From NCBI RefSeq assembly GCF_014930455.1, contig NZ_JAAIYO010000001.1, forward strand, positions 620,001 through 684,000: a stretch of DNA of 64,000 bases, given 5' to 3'. Below are positions 16,923 to 25,920 of the stretch, piece by piece. The position numbers were made by a program, and so were the translations under genes. How positions within the stretch are numbered: position 1 is the first letter of the stretch; the number at the start of each line of letters is the position of its first letter. Source of the stretch: Corallococcus soli (GTDB taxonomy: Bacteria; Myxococcota; Myxococcia; Myxococcales; Myxococcaceae). The notes beneath the pieces were generated by a model. The model made no database searches. It was not told the origin of the DNA and worked only from the letters and a program-made list of their open reading frames with translations.

Positions 16923-17108
16923 AGGGCCACTTTCTCCCCGAGCCGACCGCGTCGCAAGGTCCGGATTCGTGGAAGCCGCATGGTGGGACAGGGCCCCACC
17001 CACCCGGGGGCGACCCCGATGTCCAGCGTCGGGCGCCTCGCGCGGATGTGTCACGTCGTCACGCCCCCGCGAACCGCGCGGGGACCTGGGACGCAGGGTG
17101 CGCCGGCC

Positions 17109-18845
17109 CTACCGGCGCGGACGCTCGGGCGCCGGACGGATCTGCGTCTTCTCCGACGTGTTCAGCTCCGTCCTGGGGCCCAGGCCGTCCTCGTCGTCGT
17201 CATCCTCAGGAGGTGGCGGCGGACCCGGCGGACGTCGCGGGGGCGCCGCGGCCGCGCGCACGTTGTTGGCGGACGCGGGGACGGACCTCGGGGGGGACGG
17301 CGGCGGACGCCGGGGCGGCGGGGTCTGCCGGGGAGGAATCTCCTCCGCGAGCAGGTCGTCGGCCACCTGCACCAGCGGTTCGGAGGCTGAAGCGTGGTCC
17401 GACTCCGAGAACGGGTTGCGCGTGGGCGGCGGCGTCTTGTCGTCGTCCGCGCCGGGCGGCGGCCGGGGCGGCAGGGCGGGCCGCAGCGCCGGGGCGGGGG
17501 ACTTCGCGGGCGGGGGGAGGGCCGCCTTGGCGGGCACCTGCACCTGCACGGGCGCGCCCGCGGGCTTGGCGGCATGCCCGCCGGAGACGGGGCCATCCGG
17601 GGCCGCGTTCTTGAGCAGCTGTTCGAAGCGGCTCCACTCCTCCTTGAAGTGGGCGGGGTCCGGCAGACCCTGCTCGCGGTGCTTCAGCGAGGGCGCCCAT
17701 CGCAGGGTGTACGCCTCGCCGACCTGGAAGCTGGGCGGAGGCGGCACGCCGTAGGTGGCGGGGTCGAAGAAGGCGTCGTCCAGGTCCTCGAAGCCGTAGG
17801 CGCGCGCCTTCTGGATGAAGTTGGGGATGATGCCGGTGGGCGCGTGGTAGCCCAGGATGTTGCCGTGCTCGTCCTTGGAGACGGGCGTGAAGACGAAGAT
17901 GTCCTGCGTGCGGTACTCGCCCTTCTCCGTGAGGGGCAGCACCTCCGACAGGGCGATGGTCTTCCGGCTGCCGTCGTGGAGACGTTCGCAGCAGATGACG
18001 AAGTTGATGGCGCTGGCCACCTGGGCGCGCACGGCGACCATGGGCAGATCCACGGACGACATGAGGCACAGGGACTCGATGCGGCGCAGCGTGTCCGTGG
18101 GCGTGTTCGCGTGCGTGGTGGCCAGCGAGCCGCCGTGGCCGGTGTTCATGGCCTGCATGAGGTGGAAGGCTTCGCCGCCTCGCACCTCGCCGACCACGAT
18201 GCGGTCCGGGCGCAGACGCAGCGCGGAGTGCAGCAGGTCACCCATGTCCACGCCGCCCTTGCCGAACTTGTCGGGGGGGCGGGATTCGAAGGCCACGATG
18301 TGGGACTGGTTGAGCTGGAGCTCGGCGGAGTCCTCGATGGTGAGGATGCGCTCCTCGTCCGGGATGAGGGACGAGACGATGTTGAGCAGCGTCGTCTTGC
18401 CGGAGCCGGTGCCGCCCGCGACCAGCATGTTGAGCTTGGTGGCGATGCCCGCCTCGATGAGTCGCGCCATGGGCTTGGTGAGCGACTTGAACTTCATCAG
18501 CGAGTCGATGCTCAGCTTGTCCTTGAAGAACTTGCGGATGGAGATGGTGGTGCCGTTGCGCGCGATGGGCGGAATCACGACGTGGATGCGGCTGCCGTCG
18601 GGCAGGCGCGCGTCCAGGCGGGGGCGCTCGTCGGTGAGCGGGCGGCCCACGAACTGGGCCATGTTGCGCGCGGCACCAATCAGGCCTTCCTCGGAGAAGG
18701 AGGCATCCGTCTTGGTCAGGCGGCCCTTGCGTTCGATCCACACGTCGGTGGGGCCGTTGATCATGATTTCCGACACCGACTCGTCGTCCAGGTAGGGCAG
18801 GACGGGCTTGAGGAAGGCGCGGAGCGACTCGGTGTACATCGTCAT
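17109..18845 (-). CDS. CpaF/TadA-type secretion ATPase with a long disordered tail
   Basis: A 578-residue protein from ATG 18845 (a second ATG lies two codons on). Residues about 5-370 are a type II/IV secretion ATPase of the CpaF class: Walker A GGTGSGKTT (144-152), the Asp box around LTIEDSAELQL, Walker B-like RIVVGEVRGGEA, and the His-rich GHGGSLATTHANT segment. CpaF enzymes power Flp/Tad pilus assembly at the inner membrane. From about 410 to the end the chain is Pro/Ala-rich and probably disordered, ending in acidic and basic clusters, which typical CpaF proteins lack. No Tad pilin, TadB/C or secretin gene is adjacent, so it is an orphan ATPase here. Confidence 0.88.
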   Translation of the reverse strand: MTMYTESLRAFLKPVLPYLDDESVSEIMINGPTDVWIERKGRLTKTDASFSEEGLIGAARNMAQFVGRPLTDERPRLDARLPDGSRIHVVIPPIARNGTTISIRKFFKDKLSIDSLMKFKSLTKPMARLIEAGIATKLNMLVAGGTGSGKTTLLNIVSSLIPDEERILTIEDSAELQLNQSHIVAFESRPPDKFGKGGVDMGDLLHSALRLRPDRIVVGEVRGGEAFHLMQAMNTGHGGSLATTHANTPTDTLRRIESLCLMSSVDLPMVAVRAQVASAINFVICCERLHDGSRKTIALSEVLPLTEKGEYRTQDIFVFTPVSKDEHGNILGYHAPTGIIPNFIQKARAYGFEDLDDAFFDPATYGVPPPPSFQVGEAYTLRWAPSLKHREQGLPDPAHFKEEWSRFEQLLKNAAPDGPVSGGHAAKPAGAPVQVQVPAKAALPPPAKSPAPALRPALPPRPPPGADDDKTPPPTRNPFSESDHASASEPLVQVADDLLAEEIPPRQTPPPRRPPPSPPRSVPASANNVRAAAAPPRRPPGPPPPPEDDDDEDGLGPRTELNTSEKTQIRPAPERPRR

Positions 18846-19032
18846 GGCGGGAGCAAGGCTAGCGCGCCCTGGCGCCGGCCCCAAGCACCCGACCTGACTG
18901 CCTGCTCGCTTTCCCTGCCAGCGCCCCCGTATCCTGGTGGCTCCCGGCGTGCGCCCACCGCCCCTGCATCGAGGACGCGTTGGACTTCACGAGCCAGAAA
19001 CTCCAGGGGCCTTGTATGCGGGGGACGGGACC

Positions 19033-19614
19033 ATGAGGCGCCTGCTGCTTCTGGGGACGCTGCTGTTCATCGGGTGCATGCGGCGCCAGGGAACTTCGCC
19101 CGAGCCCTCCCGGGTCGAGGACCCGTCCATCGTCTTCCCGGACTTCTTCGCGCAGCCATCACTGTCCACCGATGCTCCAGGACAGGTGTACGTGCTGGAC
19201 GGAGCCGTGCTTCGCGCCGTGGGCGTCGCGGCGGATGCGTTCCTTCCCCGGGAGCAGGAGGGACGCTCGTGTTGGAACCGGCGCGAGTCCTACCGCTTCC
19301 GCGTCTTGCGCGAAGGAGACATCGCCTTCGTCCGCATGGACACGGATCCCCGCGCCTGTTCGCCGGGCGTGCTCCTGCTGGATGGCGGCGCCACCTACGC
19401 GGTTCGCATCTCCGAGGGACGCATCCTGCGCAGCCTCCATGATGGCGAACCCGACAGCCTCTCCGCTCCCGTCGGCCCTGATGCGGGCATTCCCGTGGCG
19501 CCGTCGGACAGGTCCATTCCCATGGGAGATACCTCCTGGGGCGAATCGCATCCCGCGTTCCCAGCCCAGTGGCTGGACGCGGGGACGCGCGCGCCTCCTG
19601 CACCTTCGCCCTGA
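19033..19614 (+). CDS. Small lipoprotein of unknown function
   Basis: A 193-residue protein starting at ATG 19033. MRRLLLLGTLLFIGC is a clear lipoprotein signal with the lipobox LFIGC (Cys about 15). The mature part contains two cysteine-bearing segments (RSCWNRRESYRFRV and DPRACSPGVLLLDGG) that could form a disulfide, then a Ser/Pro/Ala-rich tail. No known domain is recognised. The open frame extends upstream to 18937 but lacks the signal peptide there. A 96-bp gap separates it from ung. Confidence 0.7.
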   Translation: MRRLLLLGTLLFIGCMRRQGTSPEPSRVEDPSIVFPDFFAQPSLSTDAPGQVYVLDGAVLRAVGVAADAFLPREQEGRSCWNRRESYRFRVLREGDIAFVRMDTDPRACSPGVLLLDGGATYAVRISEGRILRSLHDGEPDSLSAPVGPDAGIPVAPSDRSIPMGDTSWGESHPAFPAQWLDAGTRAPPAPSP

Positions 19615-19710
19615 GGCGCCGCGATGTTCGCCGCGCGGCATGCGATTGCAATCATGACGCCCCGGGCCCTATCGCACGGGTAGGGTGGGGTCTTACGGAG
19701 GATCACAACG

Positions 19711-20388
19711 ATGCTGGCGGACGGGTTGCCCGAAGACTGGAAGAAGGTGCTGCATGACGCCATCCACGCGCCGTCGTTCAAGGAGCTGGATCGCTTCGTC
19801 CGGGAGCAACGCAGGGAGCACGCCGTGTTCCCGTCGGAGGCCGACATGTTCTCCGCCTTCCGCCTCACGCCCTATGACGACGTGCGCGTGCTGCTGCTGG
19901 GCCAGGACCCCTACCACGGCCCGAAGCAGGCCCACGGCCTGGCCTTCTCCGTCCAGCCCGGCGTGCCTCCTCCGCCCTCGCTCGTGAACATGTTCAAGGA
20001 GCTCCAGAGCGACGTGGGCGCGCCGAAGCCTCGCGACGGGTCGCTCATCCCGTGGGCGAAGCAGGGCGTGCTCCTGCTCAACACCGTGCTCACCGTCCGC
20101 CAGGCCGAACCCAACAGCCACGCGAAACACGGCTGGGAGCACTTCACCGACGCCGTCATCCGCGCCGTGAGCGAGAAGCCCGACCCCGTCGTGTTCCTCC
20201 TCTGGGGCAAGCCCGCGCAGAAGAAGAAGGCGCTCATCGACTCCAAGCGGCACGTCGTCATGGAGGGCACCCATCCCTCGCCGCTGTCCGCCAGCAAGGG
20301 CTTCTTCGGCAGCAAGCCCTTCAGCGGCACCAACGCCGCGCTCGAGGCCCGGGGCCAGAAGCCCATCGACTGGCGACTCCCCGCGTAG
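19711..20388 (+). CDS. ung: Uracil-DNA glycosylase, family 1
   Basis: A 225-residue base-excision repair enzyme that removes uracil from DNA. The family 1 signature GQDPYHG is intact, with the water-activating Asp66 and His69, followed by AHGLAFSV. The second motif HPSPLSASKGFFG carries the catalytic His and the Leu that intercalates into DNA, and LLWGKPAQ precedes it. Length matches the family. ATG 19711 is preceded by a GGAGG-like site (CGGAGGATCACAACG). It appears monocistronic. Confidence 0.96.
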   Translation: MLADGLPEDWKKVLHDAIHAPSFKELDRFVREQRREHAVFPSEADMFSAFRLTPYDDVRVLLLGQDPYHGPKQAHGLAFSVQPGVPPPPSLVNMFKELQSDVGAPKPRDGSLIPWAKQGVLLLNTVLTVRQAEPNSHAKHGWEHFTDAVIRAVSEKPDPVVFLLWGKPAQKKKALIDSKRHVVMEGTHPSPLSASKGFFGSKPFSGTNAALEARGQKPIDWRLPA

Positions 20389-20428
20389 GCCCGGCGCGTC
20401 GGTGGGTTGGCTATAGTGCCCGCCCACC

Positions 20429-21058
20429 ATGGCCACGACGTTCCTCGAAGAAGCCGCTCGGACCCAGGCCGCCGAAGCCGTGGCGGCCATTGAAACGCAG
20501 ACGTCCGCCGAGGTCGTGGTGGCCGTGCGCGCCTCCTCCGGCCACTACGCCCACACCGATGCCCGGGTGGGCGCGGGCCTCGCGTTCGCCGTGCTCATGG
20601 TGCTCCTGTTCATCCCGCAGGAGATCCACCTGGCCGTCTTCCCCCCCGCGGTGCTGCTGTCCTTCTTCGCGGGGGTGGTGGCCAGTTGGGGCCTTCCTCC
20701 ACTGCGCCGCGCGCTCACCTCGCGCAAGCTCCAGGAAGACGCCGTGCGCACCGCCGCCCGGGCCGCCTTCACCGAACTGGGCGTGTCGCGCACGTCGCGG
20801 CGCACCGGCATCCTCGTGTTCGTCTCCCTCCTGGAGCGCCGCGTGGAGGTCGTCGCCGACCACGGCGTGGACACCGCCGCGCTGGGCACGGAGTGGCAGG
20901 AAGCCCTCGCCGCGCTGTCCGCCGCGCTGGTCGCGTCCCCCGCGCCCGAGCCCTTCTTCCAGGCCCTGCGCCGCATCCAGCCGCCGCTGGCGCGCGTGCT
21001 GCCGCGCATGGAAGACGACGTCAACGAACTGCCGGACCTGCCCGGAGCGGCGGCGTGA
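20429..21058 (+). CDS. TPM-domain membrane protein
   Basis: A 209-residue protein from ATG 20429. The N-terminal 40 residues (AAVAAIETQTSAEVVVAVR) and the C-terminal half (GVSRTSRRTGILVFVSLLERRVEVVADHGVD) match the two parts of the TPM fold (TLP18.3/Psb32/MOLO-1), here split by two hydrophobic helices at about 48-66 and 68-90. TPM proteins are linked to membrane protein turnover or phosphatase activity, but the biochemical role in bacteria is unclear. The stop codon overlaps the GTG start of the next gene by 3 bases (GTGA), so the two products are coupled. Confidence 0.85.
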   Translation: MATTFLEEAARTQAAEAVAAIETQTSAEVVVAVRASSGHYAHTDARVGAGLAFAVLMVLLFIPQEIHLAVFPPAVLLSFFAGVVASWGLPPLRRALTSRKLQEDAVRTAARAAFTELGVSRTSRRTGILVFVSLLERRVEVVADHGVDTAALGTEWQEALAALSAALVASPAPEPFFQALRRIQPPLARVLPRMEDDVNELPDLPGAAA

Positions 21059-22662
21059 GGGGCTCGCGCGCGTTCCTCCTCGCCGTCGCGCTGTTCCTGG
21101 GGATGGGCCTCCCCCTCCAGCCTGAAGTGGAAGCGCGCCCGGGTGGCGGCGGCTCCTACCGGGGCTCCAGCCGCAGCTCGTCCAGCAGTCGGAGTTCATC
21201 CAGCAGTCGGAGTTCGTCGAGCAGCCGCAGCTCCAGCAGCCGTACCTCCTACAGCTCCGGCAGCCGCGGCGTGTCCAGCTCCTATGGCGGGAGTTCGGGC
21301 TCCTCGTCCGGCAGCGGTGGCCTTGGGGCCTGCTGCGTCCTGCTCCTCATCGGGGGACTGGCGGCCATCGCCGTGGCGCTGGCGCGCAGCTCGAACCAGC
21401 AGGAGGCCCGGAGCTGGAGCACCGCCGCGCCCCACGGCCCGCCGCCGCCCCGGCGCCAGACGTCACTGCGCGGAAGGCTCGCGGGCCTGGGCCGCTTGCG
21501 CGCGCGCGGCGCGGACGGCCAGGTGCGTCCGCTGGATCCGGACTTCTCCATCGTCCTCTTCGAGGACTTCGTCTATTCGCTCTTCGCGAAGGTGCACGAG
21601 GCGCGCGGTGGCGACCGCCTGGACAGCTTCGGTGCGTGGCTGTCCTACGACGCCATCCGTTCGCTCCAGGCGCTGGGGCGCCCCACCGCGGTGAAGGCCG
21701 TGGTGGTGGGCGCCATGACGTACCACGAGGTGTCCGGCGTGGCGTCGAACAGCCCGCGCGTCTCCGTGACCGTGCACTTCGAGGCCAACTACACGGAGGT
21801 CTCCGGCACGGACCAGAGCTGGTACGTGGCGGAGGCGTGGACGCTGGAGCGGGACACGGCCGTGCGCTCGCGTCCCCCGGATGCCGCGCGCATCTCCAAG
21901 TGCCCGAACTGCGGCGCGCCGCTGGACGCGGTGCAGGGACACCACTGCTCGTACTGCGACACGGTGGTGAACACCGGCGGGTTCGACTGGGTGGTGACCT
22001 CCGTGGCGTCGCTGGAGCGCGAGCAGCGCGGCCCCCAGCTCACCGGCACCACCGAGGAGCAGGGCACGGAGCTGCCCACGCTGCGCGACCCCAAGGCGCA
22101 TGAGACGCTGGCCACGCTCACGCAGGAGGATCCGAACGTCACCGCGATAGGCCTGCGCCGCCGGCTGGAGTTCATCTTCCACGAGATGCAGACGGCGTGG
22201 TCCAGGCGCGAGTGGCAGGGCATGCGGCCCTTCCTCAGTGACAACCTCTTCCAGACGCAGCTGTATTGGATCAACGCCTACCGTCAGGCGGGCCTGCGCA
22301 ACATCACGCAGGACGCGCGCATCACGAAGCTGTCGCTCGCGCGGGTGACGCGGGATGCGTACTACGACGCCGTCACCCTGCGCGTGCACGCCGTCAGCCT
22401 GGACTTCACGGTGCGCGACCAGGACGAGAAGGTCGTCGGGGGCAGCCGCTCCAGGACGCGGGCCTACAGCGAATACTGGACGCTGATCCGCGGGCGCGGC
22501 GTGAAGGGCCTCGCGGACACGAAGAAGCAGTGCCCGTCGTGCGGCGCCCCGCTGTCCATCAACATGGCGGGCCACTGCACGCACTGCCAGGCGCGGGTGA
22601 CCTCCGGCGAGTTCGACTGGGTGCTCAGCCGCATCGAACAGGACGAGGCCTACCAGGGGTGA
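21055..22662 (+). CDS. Ser-rich membrane protein with Tim44-like and two zinc-ribbon domains
   Basis: A 535-residue protein from GTG 21055; the frame further upstream is antisense-like filler. A hydrophobic segment (FLLAVALFLGMGLPL) is followed by a Ser/Arg tract built of SSSRSS repeats, a second membrane helix about residues 85-105 (LGACCVLLLIGGLAAIAVAL), then two copies of a Tim44-like domain, each ended by a four-Cys zinc ribbon: CPNCGAPLDAVQGHHCSYC and CPSCGAPLSINMAGHCTHC, both followed by a GxFDWV motif. Tim44-like domains bind membranes or partner proteins. Coupling to the TPM protein suggests one membrane complex. The exact role is unknown. Confidence 0.85.
   Translation: MRGSRAFLLAVALFLGMGLPLQPEVEARPGGGGSYRGSSRSSSSSRSSSSSRSSSSSRSSSSRTSYSSGSRGVSSSYGGSSGSSSGSGGLGACCVLLLIGGLAAIAVALARSSNQQEARSWSTAAPHGPPPPRRQTSLRGRLAGLGRLRARGADGQVRPLDPDFSIVLFEDFVYSLFAKVHEARGGDRLDSFGAWLSYDAIRSLQALGRPTAVKAVVVGAMTYHEVSGVASNSPRVSVTVHFEANYTEVSGTDQSWYVAEAWTLERDTAVRSRPPDAARISKCPNCGAPLDAVQGHHCSYCDTVVNTGGFDWVVTSVASLEREQRGPQLTGTTEEQGTELPTLRDPKAHETLATLTQEDPNVTAIGLRRRLEFIFHEMQTAWSRREWQGMRPFLSDNLFQTQLYWINAYRQAGLRNITQDARITKLSLARVTRDAYYDAVTLRVHAVSLDFTVRDQDEKVVGGSRSRTRAYSEYWTLIRGRGVKGLADTKKQCPSCGAPLSINMAGHCTHCQARVTSGEFDWVLSRIEQDEAYQG
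21181..21216. repeat. 18-bp tandem repeat in the serine-rich tract
   Basis: Units at 21181-21198 and 21199-21216 (TCCAGCAGTCGGAGTTCA-like) are followed by a degenerating third copy. They encode the SSSRSS tract of the zinc-ribbon protein and are likely to vary in copy number. Confidence 0.7.
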
Positions 22663-22684
22663 TGCGGCTAGGATGCGGTGCATC

Positions 22685-23488
22685 ATGACCGCTGCCTTCC
22701 TTGCCGCCACCCTCGTCGAACCGCTCGCCCCCGGGCACTACCGCTCGCGCTACGAGGCCGCCTGGTATCAGGGCCGGGGCGCGTACGGGGGCGTGGTGGC
22801 GGGGCAGGTGATGCGCGCGCTGGAGCATCATCTGAACGACGCGAAGCGGCCGGTGCGCTCGCTCACCGTGCACTTCTGCTCGCCCGCGGTGGAGGGCGTG
22901 GCGGACGTGCACACCCGCCTGGAGCGCGCGGGCAAGCTCGTCACCCACGCCACCGCGCGGGTGGAGAATGGCGGCGGGGTGGTGGCCGTCGCCACCGCGA
23001 CCTTCGGCGCCGCGCGGGGCGGCGCGCCCGGCTACCTGGACTTCGTCATGCCGGAGGTGCCGGCCCCGGAGACGCTCGAGCCCGTCCCCGAGGACGTGCC
23101 CATGCCGGACTTCTGTCGCTTCTTCGAGTACCGCTACTGCGTGGGCTCACCGCCGTACTCGGGCGCGGCCGTGGCGGAGGTGGGGGGCTGGCTGCGGCCC
23201 CGCGACCCCACGGTGCTGGACGCGTCCCTGTGCGTGGGCCTGATGGACGCGTATCCGCCGTCCGTGCTGTCGCAGGTGGATGGCTTCCGCGCCGCCGCCA
23301 CGGTGGACTTCACGGTGCAGTTCTTCCAGACGTTCCCCCTCACGCACCTGGCGCCGGACACGCAGTACCTGCGCACCGGCCGCTCACGGCAGGCCGCCGA
23401 GGGCTACACCGAGGAGTCCCAACTGCTCTGGGCCCGGGACGGCACGCTGCTCGCGCAGTGCCGGCAACTGGTGGCCGTGCTCGGCTGA
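22685..23488 (+). CDS. Acyl-CoA thioesterase family protein (double hot-dog)
   Basis: A 267-residue protein; I prefer ATG 22685 (MTAAFLAATL...) to the in-frame ATG four codons upstream. It has the TesB-like double hot-dog layout: a first hot dog with GRGAYGGVVAGQVMRALEHH and SLTVHFCSPAVEG, and a second with GWLRPRDPTVLDASLCVGLMDAYPPSVLS and an ATVDFTVQFF strand. Such enzymes hydrolyse acyl-CoA or related thioesters, and the substrate range cannot be read from the sequence. It follows the zinc-ribbon protein by 22 bp and may share its transcript, and it converges with the EEP gene. Confidence 0.82.
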   Translation: MTAAFLAATLVEPLAPGHYRSRYEAAWYQGRGAYGGVVAGQVMRALEHHLNDAKRPVRSLTVHFCSPAVEGVADVHTRLERAGKLVTHATARVENGGGVVAVATATFGAARGGAPGYLDFVMPEVPAPETLEPVPEDVPMPDFCRFFEYRYCVGSPPYSGAAVAEVGGWLRPRDPTVLDASLCVGLMDAYPPSVLSQVDGFRAAATVDFTVQFFQTFPLTHLAPDTQYLRTGRSRQAAEGYTEESQLLWARDGTLLAQCRQLVAVLG

Positions 23489-23611
23489 GCCCGCTCGCGC
23501 GGTGAGGCCCCGGTGGCAGGGAGGCGGCGCGCCTCGCGGAGGCGCTCCACCCCGGCGGCGCCATGGCGTTTCGTGGCGCCGTGCCATCACCGGCGCCGGT
23601 CCACGCGCGAT

Positions 23612-24358
23612 TCAACCGTCGGCGTCCGTCAGCTCGGCCACCACCGCGTGGTGGTCGGAGATGGCTTCTGGCAGACGCGTGTAACGGGTGAAGCGCAGCG
23701 TGGTGGAGGCCAGCACCCAGTCCAGCCGCTGGCGCGCGTGGGGCGCCGGATAGGTGGGCTCGCCTTCCCGCGGCGCATGGAGCCCCAGCGCATCGCACAG
23801 GCGCGCCACGGGGCCCTGGCCCTTCACGTCCTCCGCGTTGAAGTCACCCAGCACGATGCGGGGCCGCTCGGGCCGCTGGCGCAGGGCGAGGATCAACCGG
23901 TCCACCTGCCGCAGGCGCACGGCGTGGGAGAACGGATCCAGGTGGAGCGACACGACGTCGGGGCCGGGCCCGTCCTCCGCCGCGAGCGTGGCGACCACGT
24001 AGCCCTTGTCCACGCGGCGGTCCCGGCCGAAGTGCGCCGCCTCCCGCGCCTCCAGGATGCCTCGGGCCAGGAGCGCGGTGCCCTGCGCGAACAGCCCGGG
24101 CACCCCGGAGTGCACGCCGTGGTGCACGTGGGGATAGCCGGCCCGCGCGGCGATGCGCTCCACCTGGTCCACCCGCCCGCTGAAGAGACTGGACCGGTCC
24201 GCCTCCTGCAACGCCACCACGTCCGCCGCTTCCCGGACGAGCAGCGCCGCCACCCCGTCCAGCGTGCCCAGCAAGTCCGCCCGTCGGCGCAGGAACGGCA
24301 GGGGCACCGCGAAGGGCGCGCCGTGGGCCACGTTGAGGGTGAGCACCTTGAGTCGCAC
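23612..24358 (-). CDS. Endonuclease/exonuclease/phosphatase family hydrolase
   Basis: A 248-residue protein. GTG 24358 is chosen because it directly precedes the first strand (RLKVLTLNVAHG); an in-frame TTG lies 12 codons upstream. EEP-fold motifs are all present: Asn in LTLNVAHG, the metal-binding Glu in VVALQEADR, Asp/His in VVSLHLDP, LGDFNAED, and the catalytic SDHHAVV at the end. The family covers DNases, sphingomyelinases and lipid phosphatases. No signal peptide is seen, so it is probably cytoplasmic. The substrate is unknown. Confidence 0.87.
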   Translation of the reverse strand: MRLKVLTLNVAHGAPFAVPLPFLRRRADLLGTLDGVAALLVREAADVVALQEADRSSLFSGRVDQVERIAARAGYPHVHHGVHSGVPGLFAQGTALLARGILEAREAAHFGRDRRVDKGYVVATLAAEDGPGPDVVSLHLDPFSHAVRLRQVDRLILALRQRPERPRIVLGDFNAEDVKGQGPVARLCDALGLHAPREGEPTYPAPHARQRLDWVLASTTLRFTRYTRLPEAISDHHAVVAELTDADG

Positions 24359-24672
24359 CCCTCCAGGGGGACCATGAAGCAGGCCCCCGGGCAAGTCCGT
24401 GGGCCTACCTGGGACACGGGCTCCGCGGGACGCTCCCTGGCGGTCTCCCTCTACGACCCGGGTCCACTTCCGCCTCGCAAGCCATGGGGTAGGGACAGCG
24501 CAGGAAGGTTGCCTGCTTGTCTGCTAACCTGGAGGGGAGCGAAGGGGCCGGAATCCGGGTGGGCTCACGCGCTGGACCGAGGCCCGGGAGGACGTCTCTT
24601 TCCGGAAGTCGCCGCGCGGCGCGGACGGACACCCCTGATTAGCTTTTCCACGCATTGATTGTCTTCGAGCCC
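24359..24672. other. Intergenic region without a gene (divergent promoters)
   Basis: This 314-bp stretch lies between two divergent genes. It holds only short, compositionally poor open frames. The right end (about 24635-24672) is less GC-rich (TGATTAGCTTTTCCACGCATTGATTG) and probably carries the promoter of the TPR gene. I see no RNA gene or clear repeat. Confidence 0.5.
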
Positions 24673-25890
24673 ATGCCTCATGGGGGAGCGTCTGTCCTGA
24701 ACCCGGTTCCACGCTACGAAGCCCTGTTCAAGGCCGGGGACCTGGAGGGGGCCCGTCGCGAGGCCACCCGGGCGCATGAGCGCAACGCGCTGGACTGGCG
24801 GGCGATGCTCACGTTGGCCCGGCTGGCCCTGGTGGACGGCGATGACGCGCTCGCGGAGTCCCTGCTCCTGGCCGTCACCCGGGCCGGCGCGGGCGAACAG
24901 CGCGATGCGCGGCTCGTGAGCGCGGCGCTGCACACGCGGCGCGGCGAGTGGCCCCAGGCGCTGGAGCTCTACCGCGCGCTCGTCGCGGAGCCGGAGCCTC
25001 CCACGGAGGCGTTCTTCGGCCTGGGCTACGTGCGCGTGGAGCAGGGCGACGCGGCGGCCGCGCACCCCGCGCTGGCGCACGCCGTCTCGCTGGAGCCCCG
25101 CGTGGCGCTGCACCACTTCCAGCTGGCCCGGGTGCTCTTCCTGCTGGACCGGCTGGAGGAGGCCTTCGCGCACCTGGAGCGGTCGCTGCACCTGGACCCC
25201 TGGCACGCGCCCAGCTACCTGGTGTTCGCGCGCGCGCTGGAGGCCGGCGGGGAGCTGGAGGCGGCGGAGGACCTGCTGCGCCAGGGACAGAAGGCGGTGC
25301 CGGACGACGTGGGCCTGCTCAAGGCGCTGGCGGACGTGCGGCTGGCGCGCGGCAACGTGCGGGGCGCGGTGTCCGCCGCGGAGGCGCGCGTGCGGGTGGA
25401 GCCCGAAGGCGTGGCGGCCCTGGGGCACCTGGCCCGCCTGCGCGTGACGGAGCGGCGCTTCCGCGAGGCGCTGGAGCTGTGCGACCAGCTGGAAGCACGC
25501 GGCATGTCCACCGGGCTCAGCCGCTCCGTGGAGGCGCTGGTGTTCGAGGCGCGCGAGCCCCCGGACGTGGAGCGCGCGCTCGCCGCGTGGCGCGAAGCCG
25601 TGCGCCTGTCCCCGGGCGACTGGATGCCCCCGTGGCGTCAGGCCCTGCTGCTGCTGGGCCAGGTGGAGGGCGGGCCCCCGGAGGCCACGGCGCCCGCGCG
25701 CGAGCTGCTGGTGGAGGCCCACCACCGCGCGCCCCACCGGGCGGAGCCCGTCCTGTCCCTGGCCCGCGTGGAGGCCCGGCTGGGGGACCGCGAATTCGCG
25801 AAGGGCCGGCTGGTGGCGCTGCTGCGCCTGTCCTCGCTGGAGCCCGACTGGCGCGCGCAGGCCGAGGCGCTGCTCACCGAACTGGGCTGA
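24673..25890 (+). CDS. Tetratricopeptide-repeat protein
   Basis: A 405-residue all-helical protein, taken from ATG 24673; an in-frame TTG six codons upstream is less likely. About nine or ten TPR-like helix pairs run along the whole length, for example YEALFKAGDLEGARREATRA, ALELYRALVAEPEPPTEAFFGLGY, LLDRLEEAFAHLERSLHLDP and LLRQGQKAVPDDVGLLKALADV. No signal peptide or membrane segment is visible, so it probably acts as a cytoplasmic protein-binding scaffold. It is followed after 30 bp by a convergent response regulator gene. The partner cannot be inferred. Confidence 0.88.
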   Translation: MPHGGASVLNPVPRYEALFKAGDLEGARREATRAHERNALDWRAMLTLARLALVDGDDALAESLLLAVTRAGAGEQRDARLVSAALHTRRGEWPQALELYRALVAEPEPPTEAFFGLGYVRVEQGDAAAAHPALAHAVSLEPRVALHHFQLARVLFLLDRLEEAFAHLERSLHLDPWHAPSYLVFARALEAGGELEAAEDLLRQGQKAVPDDVGLLKALADVRLARGNVRGAVSAAEARVRVEPEGVAALGHLARLRVTERRFREALELCDQLEARGMSTGLSRSVEALVFEAREPPDVERALAAWREAVRLSPGDWMPPWRQALLLLGQVEGGPPEATAPARELLVEAHHRAPHRAEPVLSLARVEARLGDREFAKGRLVALLRLSSLEPDWRAQAEALLTELG

Positions 25891-25920
25891 CGCGGGCCTC
25901 CACCGGGACCCGCGCCCTGC

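Noticed and set aside
17109..18845. A Tad/Flp pilus gene cluster
   Set aside because: Only the ATPase is present; neighbouring genes are not pilus genes.
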